NCBI GenBank assembly: GCA_010672825.2
Contig: JAAHFU020000001.1
Location: 1,860,001-1,924,000 of the forward strand
DNA: 64,000 bases
Origin: Leptolyngbya sp. SIO1E4
GTDB lineage: Bacteria; Cyanobacteriota; Cyanobacteriia; Phormidesmidales; Phormidesmidaceae
Direction of reading: 5' to 3'
A model generated the notes under the pieces. That model was given only the letters and a program-made list of their open reading frames with translations, was not told the origin of the DNA and made no database searches. How positions within the stretch are numbered: the stretch's first letter is position 1; each line of letters starts with the position of its first letter. Both the position numbers and the translations under genes were made by a program. Of this stretch, positions 46,368-53,374 are shown piece after piece.

Positions 46368-47564
46368 ATGAAACAACCCTGCATTTTAATCGTTGATGAC
46401 GACCCTCAAAATTTTGAGGTGATTGAAACCCTGTTAAGTATTGGCGTTAGCAAAGATCTTCCCCTCGAAGCAGACGCTTTAGGAGAGCATCAAGACTACC
46501 AACTCTATTACGCAGCGAGTGGACAGGAAGCGATCGAATTCCTGGATATATTTCGACCTGACCTCATTTTGTTAGACGTCATGATGCCAGGCATCGGCGG
46601 CATTGAAGTCTGTCGGCGAATTAAAGCCATGCCAAAATGGCAGGCGGTTCCCATCATCATCGTGACGGCATTAAGCACTAAATCAGATCTGGCTAAGTGC
46701 ATTGCTGCTGGCGCCAATGACTTTATTAGCAAACCTATTAGTGCCATTGAACTGCGCGCTCGAGTGCACTCAATGCTGAGAATCAAACAGCAATACGACA
46801 ATATTCAAACCTTATCTCGTATTCAAAACAACACAATTAATATCTTAGAAAGTACGCTCAGTGAACTTCACGGCAATCTAGCTTCTAACTTAGCCCACGA
46901 GCTGAACACCCCCTTGAATGGCATTGTAGGAACGGTTAGCTTTCTCAAAAGCTACCTCGAAAACATGGACACTAGCGAAGTTCGTGAAATGTTAGATCTT
47001 GTGGATCGATCGGCCCGTCGATTAGAGAACTTAACGCAAAAGTTTCGAGTCTATTTAGAATTAGAACTCTCTGCTAGCCAACTATCAACCAGTCAACAGC
47101 CACGCTTTATCTCTAACCAAACTCGATTTTCTAGTTCTACAATTGAGTCTGAATTAAAAACCTATGCCTACAAATGCGATCGCGGCAATGACCTGATCTT
47201 AGAACTAGAAGAGGCCAATCTCGCACTCTCAGAAAGACATTTATCCATTATTTTTCGTGAGCTAGTCGAGAATGCATTAAAGTTCTCTTCCCCAGCAAGC
47301 ATTGTCAAAGTGACCAGTCAAGTAGCGGGGGACATGCTGAATTTATCTGTTCATGATTCGGGGCGGGGCATGACAGAGGCTCAAATTGCAAAGGTCGGCC
47401 CTTTCATGCAATTTGAACGTGAGGTCCATGAGCAACAGGGGGTTGGAATGGGACTAAAGCTGGTCAAGAAAATTGTCAAACTTGCCGGAGGGCAGTTCTG
47501 GATTAACAGTGTCTATCAACAAGAAACCACCGTTAATATTGCGTTGCCGATTGTTCGCAATTAA
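46368..47564 (+). CDS. Response regulator-histidine kinase hybrid
   Basis: A 398-residue cytoplasmic protein with GGAGGGGG upstream of its ATG. An N-terminal receiver (about 1-130, Asp in LILLDVMMPGIGG) with a longer than usual first loop is followed by HisKA (NLAHELNTPLNGIVG) and HATPase (ELVENALKFSSP, DSGRGM, GVGMGLKLVKK). The receiver-first layout means it is likely controlled by phosphate from another kinase, most simply the Cache-domain kinase encoded just before it. There is no output DNA-binding domain, so the end effector is elsewhere. Confidence 0.88.
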   Translation: MKQPCILIVDDDPQNFEVIETLLSIGVSKDLPLEADALGEHQDYQLYYAASGQEAIEFLDIFRPDLILLDVMMPGIGGIEVCRRIKAMPKWQAVPIIIVTALSTKSDLAKCIAAGANDFISKPISAIELRARVHSMLRIKQQYDNIQTLSRIQNNTINILESTLSELHGNLASNLAHELNTPLNGIVGTVSFLKSYLENMDTSEVREMLDLVDRSARRLENLTQKFRVYLELELSASQLSTSQQPRFISNQTRFSSSTIESELKTYAYKCDRGNDLILELEEANLALSERHLSIIFRELVENALKFSSPASIVKVTSQVAGDMLNLSVHDSGRGMTEAQIAKVGPFMQFEREVHEQQGVGMGLKLVKKIVKLAGGQFWINSVYQQETTVNIALPIVRN

Positions 47565-47637
47565 CACCCATTTTTCCCATGTCTTTTGATGATCATGACC
47601 TCTGATGCCCATGACCTCAGAAGATAATGGGCAACCC

Positions 47638-48078
47638 TTAGCCAAGTACCTGTTGCATAAAGGCTTGCCAGGTTTCGTTAGGCGTCCAGATCTGGTGTAA
47701 CAACGGTTCCGCTTCCGTCTGCGAGATCCCGGTCAACCGCCGATGCAAATAGACAAACACCGAGACCCGCATATTGGCCGCGCAGTGAACAAACATCTTG
47801 CTCTCTGCATTCTCAACGAGCACTGTCTGGAATTGTCGCCAGTCTTCTACAGTCGGGCTTTCCCACACCACCGGAATGGGGACATAGGCCATCCCCTGAG
47901 CCTCTACCACAGCACGCTCGTCAGGGAGGGCATTGTCTGCGGTTGGCAGGGCCAGATTGACCACAACCTTGAAGCCAGCCCGACGAATCTCAGCAAATTG
48001 TGCCTCCGTGGGCTGACCTGCGGTCGCTAGGGTCTCTGAGATAGGGAGATAGTTGTAAATGTCTTCTAGCATGGTCAA
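47638..48078 (-). CDS. Protein-tyrosine-phosphatase-like protein with a shortened P-loop
   Basis: A 146-residue protein of the dual-specificity phosphatase-like/DUF442 kind. The phosphate loop reads HCAANMRVS: Cys and Arg are separated by four residues, where classical enzymes have five. The general-acid region is around VWESPTVEDW. It may be a variant phosphatase or a binding protein. It lies 3 bases after the MOSC gene on the same strand, so the two are co-transcribed. Confidence 0.7.
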   Translation of the reverse strand: MTMLEDIYNYLPISETLATAGQPTEAQFAEIRRAGFKVVVNLALPTADNALPDERAVVEAQGMAYVPIPVVWESPTVEDWRQFQTVLVENAESKMFVHCAANMRVSVFVYLHRRLTGISQTEAEPLLHQIWTPNETWQAFMQQVLG

Positions 48079-48081
48079 GGG

Positions 48082-48861
48082 TTACTCACAGGACACGACA
48101 TCACCTACTTTCAGACTTTTGCCAGCGGCGACGGGTAAAACGCGGGTATTCACCGCTAACCGATAGAAATGGTTAAAACGCGATCGCGCTACCCCCGCAG
48201 GCAAGGTCGCCGCCCGCTGTTGAATAAACTGTTTCTGAAACGCAGGCATCGCTGCCCCGGTCTGGGGATCTCGCGTTGGCACCACACATCGTTGGCAGGG
48301 ATTAATCCCCTGCAGAGGCACTGCACCAATCTGAAAAGTGACGGGGTCACCGGTTTCAGAAAAAAGGCGATCTTCCCAAAAAGCAGGCACCCCATCAATT
48401 TCCAAATTCGTGCGGAAACGACGCCGAACCTCTGCCAAACTCAACCCAAACCAGTCTGCCACTGCTTGCAGCGTCGCCGTACTGATCACCGTGGGACCCG
48501 GGGAATCGGTATCGTCGGGAAACCCCATCTCAGTATTTTGCTGCAGCGTAATTGGCTGCTGAAAATAGGCACTGAACCAGGCTTCTAGGGCAGCTTTTTC
48601 CTGAACTAGCCGAAACGTCTGCGAGGCATCGGCAGCTTCAGCTTGCACGGTGACGGCGCTAACGTCTGCAGAGAAGTGCGATCGCACTCCATGAACGCTC
48701 GCATTCCGTTTACCGTTTACAAACTTGCCCGCCTGATCAAACAGGGCAAAGGTGCGATCGTCCTGTAGAGCTCCACTCGGCAAAACCGTAGCTGTTTGAA
48801 CGGTGACCCCATCCAGAGACTTAATGGGGTACAGATCAATTCTTACAAGGTGAGGATGCAT
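48082..48861 (-). CDS. MOSC domain protein
   Basis: A 259-residue protein. A MOSC N-terminal beta barrel (about 1-100, LYPIKSLDGV) and a MOSC domain (about 110-259) hold the conserved Cys in NPCQRCVVPTRDPQTG and the RFRTNLEIDG motif. MOSC proteins of the mARC type bind molybdenum cofactor and reduce N-oxygenated compounds. The set of motifs is complete. It is transcribed with the phosphatase-like gene downstream. No molybdenum cofactor gene is nearby. Confidence 0.85.
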   Translation of the reverse strand: MHPHLVRIDLYPIKSLDGVTVQTATVLPSGALQDDRTFALFDQAGKFVNGKRNASVHGVRSHFSADVSAVTVQAEAADASQTFRLVQEKAALEAWFSAYFQQPITLQQNTEMGFPDDTDSPGPTVISTATLQAVADWFGLSLAEVRRRFRTNLEIDGVPAFWEDRLFSETGDPVTFQIGAVPLQGINPCQRCVVPTRDPQTGAAMPAFQKQFIQQRAATLPAGVARSRFNHFYRLAVNTRVLPVAAGKSLKVGDVVSCE

Positions 48862-49022
48862 GGAATCGTCTGCAACAAAGTCAGCGCCCTCAGGATAAGG
48901 CGAACCTATCCTTTACCGCCATCGACACCACCCTTGGCAACCATCGATACAGGCCATACCAGGCACCAACTCCATCCCCGCCAGCGCCTCACACCAGCAG
49001 CACGCTCAACGCGTACAGACAA

Positions 49023-49535
49023 CTAAAACAGATCGAAGTTGTATCCCACACCGATCAACAGCCCCGCATCGGTATCGCCGCTATCAAAGCCGACATTAAC
49101 CCGCGTCGTGACAGTGAAATTCTGGCCCACAGGCACATCTACCCCAGCACTGAGCAGCGGATCGATCTCACCATGCAGCCAAATCCCTCCGCCAATAAAT
49201 GGAGTTGCCATGATGGCACCCTGGGAATCCCTGAGGGGCAACTCCCCAGTCAGAGCAAACAAGGACGCGGTTTCATCCCCAAAGACTGTGGAGTTGCGCA
49301 AAGAGAGATAATCAATAATTCGCGTCCTAGAGACAATGGCAAACCCACCATCCCCAAGGGCAGACTCATCACCACTGAGCCCAATGTTGCCGCCAATGCC
49401 AAGGTAACTCCGCTTTTCTTCAGGCTGATCTCTGGTATCGACTTGAGCGAACACAGGCAGACCACTTAGCAAACTGACCCCGCCCAACACACTCGCCATG
49501 CCCCAAACTGCAGCGACCCGTTGTATGCGCACCAT
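49023..49535 (-). CDS. Beta-barrel-type exported protein
   Basis: A 170-residue protein from ATG 49535, with AGGAG 8 bases upstream; the frame runs further to 49649 without a ribosome site. It has a signal peptide (about 1-30, ending PVFAQ). The mature part alternates short strands with Gly- and Asp-rich turns, ending in the aromatic VGYNFDLF, as outer-membrane beta barrels do. It may be a small outer-membrane protein. A pair of perfect 22-base direct repeats lies just upstream. Confidence 0.6.
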   Translation of the reverse strand: MVRIQRVAAVWGMASVLGGVSLLSGLPVFAQVDTRDQPEEKRSYLGIGGNIGLSGDESALGDGGFAIVSRTRIIDYLSLRNSTVFGDETASLFALTGELPLRDSQGAIMATPFIGGGIWLHGEIDPLLSAGVDVPVGQNFTVTTRVNVGFDSGDTDAGLLIGVGYNFDLF

Positions 49536-49568
49536 GACTTGCTCCTTACACACTATTGCCCAGTCTGA

Positions 49569-49631
49569 CAGTAAAACCATTGGCACATTGGAGCCAACAC
49601 GCTGTCTGCCAGTAAAACCATTGGCACATTG
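49569..49631. repeat. Pair of 22-base direct repeats upstream of the barrel gene
   Basis: The same 22 bases (core AAAACCATTGGCACATTG) occur at 49569-49590 and 49610-49631, a 41-base period, in the promoter region of the minus-strand barrel gene. Each copy contains the palindrome CCATTGG. This suggests two phased binding sites for a regulator. The rest of the 463-base gap to apcD holds its promoter. Confidence 0.7.
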
Positions 49632-49825
49632 CCATGACGACCCAGGCATCTACTTATCGAGCAAGTTGGGCAAAGTTTGATTTAGCTACAACATTCAGCG
49701 GATTGAATCCCGACCCCAATAAATCAGATCTGATTTACCTGAAAGGTCTCTCCTGGCACTCTGGGCAAACCTACGCGATGAAAACGTGATCGCGAAACCT
49801 GATTTGGCGCGATCGCGTTTTCAGA

Positions 49826-49853
49826 TTCAAGCAACCTTTTTGCAAGCTATAAT
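49826..49853 (+). promoter_or_regulatory. Putative apcD promoter
   Basis: A perfect TATAAT at 49848-49853 with TTCAAG 16 bases upstream (49826-49831). This would give apcD a leader of about 140 bases. No other perfect -10 box is seen in the gap. Confidence 0.4.
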
Positions 49854-49998
49854 GTAAACAAGTGTAAATTCATTTCCCTCAAAACCCCCCTGAAATTGGC
49901 TCCGAACGTTACACAGACTACGGATTCCTTTCCTGTGGGAACTGATCTCTGTACACTATCAATGATTAGCAGTCATCCATACCAGTTCTTATAAAAAC

Positions 49999-50484
49999 AT
50001 GTCTGTAGTTAGCCAAGTCATTCTTAATGCCGACGATGAGCTACGCTACCCCACCCTTGGCGAGCTCAAGAGTATTCAGGAATATCTGTCCACGGGTGAG
50101 CAGCGAATGCAGATTGCTCAAGTCTTGTCGGAAAACGAAAAGAAAATCGTTGACAAAGCCAGCAGAGAGTTGTGGCGACGACGCCCAGACTTTATTGCTC
50201 CAGGGGGTAACGCGTTTGCCCAAAAGCAAAGATCCTTATGCCTGCGAGACTATGGTTGGTATCTCCGGCTGATTACCTACGGCATCATTGCGGGTGACAA
50301 ACAGCCCATTGAAAGCATTGGCCTAGTGGGCGTTCGGGAAATGTACAATGCCCTGAATGTGCCGGTACCCGGCATGGTTGAAGCCATCCGTTGCTTGAAA
50401 GAGGCCGCCCTCGGACTGTTGTCTGAAGAAGATGCCCAGGCAGCAACGCCTTACTTTGACTACATCATTCAGGCGATGTCTTAG
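49999..50484 (+). CDS. apcD: Allophycocyanin alpha-B subunit
   Basis: A 161-residue phycobiliprotein, a terminal emitter of the phycobilisome core that passes energy to the photosystems. The sequence is very close to known Apc[19 protein letters not shown] at the start, [10 protein letters not shown] with the methylated Asn at 71, phycocyanobilin-binding Cys81 in [12 protein letters not shown], and [15 protein letters not shown] near the end. Full length. It is monocistronic and separate from any apc operon, as is usual for apcD. Its terminator is at 50607. Confidence 0.96.
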   Translation: MSVVSQVILNADDELRYPTLGELKSIQEYLSTGEQRMQIAQVLSENEKKIVDKASRELWRRRPDFIAPGGNAFAQKQRSLCLRDYGWYLRLITYGIIAGDKQPIESIGLVGVREMYNALNVPVPGMVEAIRCLKEAALGLLSEEDAQAATPYFDYIIQAMS

Positions 50485-50606
50485 CAAGAAAGATGCAAAG
50501 GTGACCCGCTCCCCAGCTTTTGGGGGAAGGTCAGGAGATTTCGAGCGAGCCCGACAGGATTCGCAGCTCTCTCAGCTAATATTTCTAAGGCAATCATTCA
50601 CAACGT

Positions 50607-50642
50607 AAAAGGGGCAAGGCTTACACAGCCTTGCCCCTTTCT
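50607..50642 (+). terminator. Terminator downstream of apcD
   Basis: AAAGGGGCAAGGCT pairs over 14 bases with AGCCTTGCCCCTTT with the loop TACAC, followed by CTATTTC. It lies 123 bases after the apcD stop. It is near-symmetric and could also act on the minus strand. Confidence 0.8.
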
Positions 50643-50815
50643 ATTTCTATTAGGCATCCCCGGAAAAAGAACCTTTCATGTTGAAGAGGCTGATGAGGAC
50701 TCGGATATTACCGGTGAGCGCCACCATCACCGGATTAAAACAATCATGACGCTGTTTCGTAGTTCTCTTCTGTGATCTCGTCTGAGGTGGCGATGCTGTT
50801 TTTCGCTGGTAAGTC

Positions 50816-52150
50816 ATGGCAAAAATTGCGCTGACGTTCAATGGTGCACCTCAGATAGTTCAGTCATCCGAGGGAGTACAGCTAGGAACTGCTGAGCTAT
50901 TGCGAGTCATCGAAGAGCTTAGCGCTGCCTGGAATGAGCCCATCCGTGTGACCCTGTTCATGGTAGGAAAACAGCTGCAGCAGATGCAGTCAAGCCACCC
51001 GGAATTACTCGAACACATCGCCCAAAGCGGTCATGAGATTGGCAACAACTCTTTTAGCCACCCTAAGAACTTTCATCAACTGCCCCTTGCCGACGTTCTG
51101 GCTGAGGTCAGGCAAACCCATGAACTCATTACTCAAATCTTTGATCGACCACCAACCTGTTTTCGCCCTCCCCATGGGCTGATCACATCAGAGGCCACGG
51201 CAGCCATCCAAGCAGAATTTCCTGACTATCAAGTTGTGGGTTGGGATCATCACGACGAGAAAGGGAACGATACGCCGGAGGTTTTTCGCGATCGCACCGT
51301 AGACAATGCCACCGACCAGCAAGTGCTGTTGCTCCATGACTGGCGAAAACCCACCCTATGGGCTCTGCGAGGTATCTTGACCCAGCTGCAGCAGCAGGGT
51401 TATCAGTTTGTCTCTCTGAAAGACCTAGACCGTCAGCTCCCGCAGCAGGGATTACGCGCGATCTTGCCCCCCCGAGTCGATATGCCCCGCATTGCCTTTA
51501 CGTTTGACGATGATCCTAAAGTCATCTCCAAAGGCGGCGTGCGGCTAGGAACCGCAGAACTGTTGCGGGTCATTGAAGACCTCAACCAAACTGCAGCGTT
51601 GCCCATTCGAGTCACCTTTTTTGTGGTGGGTGTCAACCTTGAAAAGGCTCAAAGCCAATATCCTGAAGTTCTCCAGCAAATGAAAGCAGGGGGGCACGAT
51701 ATTCAAAATCATTCCTACAGCCACCCCTCGAATTTTCATCAACTCTCAACGGCTGAAGCAGTGGATGAAGTCAGCAAAAATCATGATCTCATCACTGAAA
51801 TTTTCGGGCGCGCGCCCCAGTATTTCCGCCCGCCTAAAGGGTTTATTAGCCAGGAAAACCATCGCGCTATCTTGAAAGCGTTCCCTGGTTATCATATCTG
51901 CGGGTGGGATCGTCACGACGAGAAAGACAGCTACACCGCAGCTCAGCTTAGGAACGCCGTTGTGCGGAGTGCCCAAGATCGGCAAATCGTCTTGCTACAC
52001 AATTGGTACAAAAATACCTTATGGTCAGTGAGAGGCATGTTGGGTGATTTGCAAGCTAAAAATTATCAGTTTGTCAGGCTTTCGGATCTAGAGCGCCAGC
52101 CCACCTTATATGGCCTGAAGTATGGGGGCAAAACCGTGATGAAAGCCTGA
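50816..52150 (+). CDS. Double NodB-type polysaccharide deacetylase, first domain degenerate
   Basis: A 444-residue protein made of two NodB domains in tandem (about 1-205 and 222-435) that clearly arose by duplication. Domain 2 keeps every motif: TFDDDP, NHSYSHP, RPPKG, VLLHNW. Domain 1 reads TFNGAP and NNSFSHP, so both motif-1 Asp and the first metal His are lost, while RPPHG and LLLHDW remain. Domain 1 should be inactive and may bind sugar or serve as a scaffold. There is no signal peptide, which is odd for an enzyme of extracellular polysaccharide. It stands 44 bases upstream of the HAS-barrel-like gene. Confidence 0.85.
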   Translation: MAKIALTFNGAPQIVQSSEGVQLGTAELLRVIEELSAAWNEPIRVTLFMVGKQLQQMQSSHPELLEHIAQSGHEIGNNSFSHPKNFHQLPLADVLAEVRQTHELITQIFDRPPTCFRPPHGLITSEATAAIQAEFPDYQVVGWDHHDEKGNDTPEVFRDRTVDNATDQQVLLLHDWRKPTLWALRGILTQLQQQGYQFVSLKDLDRQLPQQGLRAILPPRVDMPRIAFTFDDDPKVISKGGVRLGTAELLRVIEDLNQTAALPIRVTFFVVGVNLEKAQSQYPEVLQQMKAGGHDIQNHSYSHPSNFHQLSTAEAVDEVSKNHDLITEIFGRAPQYFRPPKGFISQENHRAILKAFPGYHICGWDRHDEKDSYTAAQLRNAVVRSAQDRQIVLLHNWYKNTLWSVRGMLGDLQAKNYQFVRLSDLERQPTLYGLKYGGKTVMKA

Positions 52151-52193
52151 TCACCTCAACAGGCTGAGTGTATTCAACCAGAGGCAGGAGAGG

Positions 52194-52826
52194 ATGGATT
52201 TTTTAGACCGCTCAGAGACATCCCAGCGCATTGGCAAAGTCGTTAAATCCAACTCTCACTGCGACTATGTCATTCAGGTGGATGATCATCATGATGTCGT
52301 GCACCCACCCAATCCAGAAGACTATGGGTTTGGTCAATTTGTGACCCTTGAAGACGGCGATCGCCACTGGGCTGTCGGGTTAATTTACAACTCCCAACTG
52401 GTGAATCCTCTGTTTCTCAATCATGGGCCGCGCCTTTCGAGCGAGCCTGACCCCATGTTTACCCCTGATCTGATTAGCGAAACCCGGACCTTATTAGGCG
52501 TTGTCCTGGTAGGCACCCTAGCCACTCAGGATGCCATTACCTATGGTCAGCATGGGATTCCAAAACATGTCGTGCCTGTCAACACAGATGTTTACAGGCT
52601 GGATGCCGACACGATTTATCACTTCCATTGCAAGGTGGATGGGAGTCCTCAGTTTGCCTATTACAGCCATCTATTACGATCAGGGGGGTTATTTGCCGCT
52701 CAGCTGACTCAACAGGTACTGACAGAACTGATCGACAACACCTTATTCACCGGGGCCGATCAGCGAGCGCTCACCGTTTTATGTAAAGAACTGTCATGGA
52801 AGAATACGTTGGGAGCAATGCGCTAA
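52194..52826 (+). CDS. HAS-barrel-like conserved cyanobacterial protein
   Basis: A 210-residue protein with AGGAGAGG before its ATG. The N-terminal region (about 8-60, RIGKVVKSNSHCDYVIQVDD) has the pattern of the HAS barrel found in HerA-type ATPases and ATP synthase. The rest is mixed alpha/beta with no catalytic motif I recognise. HerA/NurA genes for DNA end processing are not in this window, so a functional link is only a family-level guess. It may be co-transcribed with the deacetylase gene. Confidence 0.5.
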   Translation: MDFLDRSETSQRIGKVVKSNSHCDYVIQVDDHHDVVHPPNPEDYGFGQFVTLEDGDRHWAVGLIYNSQLVNPLFLNHGPRLSSEPDPMFTPDLISETRTLLGVVLVGTLATQDAITYGQHGIPKHVVPVNTDVYRLDADTIYHFHCKVDGSPQFAYYSHLLRSGGLFAAQLTQQVLTELIDNTLFTGADQRALTVLCKELSWKNTLGAMR

Positions 52827-52867
52827 ACTCCCCCCTGCTCCCCTATCACTCATCAAATTTTCCCAAT

Positions 52868-52943
52868 AAAAAACCGACAGAGCTCCCGTGTGCCCGTCGG
52901 TCAGTGTGTGTTCCCTGTAGATGACTCGGCTAGAGTTGAGTCT
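52868..52943 (-). ncRNA. Putative small RNA, copy 1 (76 nt)
   Basis: On the minus strand: a 5' hairpin GACTC/GAGTC (52942 down to 52923), an unpaired middle containing AGGGAACACACACTG, and a terminator stem ACCGAC/GTCGGT (52901-52896 with 52878-52873) followed by TTTTTTATT. The predicted start lies just downstream of a GATACT -10-like box. An identical copy lies 235 bases to the right. The architecture resembles cyanobacterial Yfr1, but its core motif ACUCCUCACAC is absent. Confidence 0.6.
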
Positions 52944-52997
52944 ATTTAAGTATCTTCAACGAGGCTGTTTCTTCGCACGATCTCCATCACCCTGCCA

Positions 52998-53013
52998 GGT
53001 GAGAATGATCACA
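52998..53013 (-). promoter_or_regulatory. CRP-type palindrome upstream of sRNA copy 1
   Basis: GGTGAGAATGATCACA differs by one base from the CRP consensus TGTGA-N6-TCACA. It lies about 60 bases upstream of the predicted RNA start. In cyanobacteria SyCRP1-like cAMP receptors use this sequence. Confidence 0.6.
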
Positions 53014-53102
53014 TAATTTTTCTACGCATCTTACACACACCCAAGTCAATACCATTGACTCAACAATTTTATGGGTAACACCCCTGCCGTAATTTTCCCA
53101 AT

Positions 53103-53178
53103 AAAAAACCGACAGAGCTCCCGTGTGCCCGTCGGTCAGTGTGTGTTCCCTGTAGATGACTCGGCTAGAGTTGAGTCT
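53103..53178 (-). ncRNA. Putative small RNA, copy 2 (76 nt)
   Basis: Identical to copy 1 over 88 bases (53091-53178 against 52856-52943), that is, over the whole predicted transcript and its T-run. Upstream the two copies diverge except for the -10-like CATACT and the CRP palindrome. This shows that the transcript, not the whole region, is conserved. It ends at T-run 53108-53103. It is divergent from purL. Confidence 0.6.
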
Positions 53179-53232
53179 CCATCAGTATGTTCAACGAGGC
53201 CATGACCTCCCGCGATCGCTATCACCCCAGAA

Positions 53233-53248
53233 TGTGAGAATGATCACA
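53233..53248 (-). promoter_or_regulatory. Perfect CRP-type palindrome upstream of sRNA copy 2
   Basis: TGTGAGAATGATCACA matches TGTGA-N6-TCACA exactly. It is about 60 bases upstream of the predicted start of RNA copy 2 and about 130 bases upstream of purL, so it could also act on purL. Confidence 0.7.
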
Positions 53249-53374
53249 TAATTTTTTGCGCATTTTAGGATGCCTACACTGTAATTACACCGGCTCAATC
53301 CCGGTCGTGTCCCGCGAGGTAGAGGTGCGGGCGGTAGAATAGGGCGGGTCTAACAGTCTAAGAGTATTCAATTG

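Noticed and set aside
52856-53178. The 235-base direct repeat as a CRISPR or IS end
   Set aside because: There are only two long copies, with no spacer array, no transposase and no target duplication; a transcript-level duplication explains the pattern better.
53279-53340. A tRNA-like GC-rich segment upstream of purL
   Set aside because: It cannot form a cloverleaf; only two short hairpins are possible.
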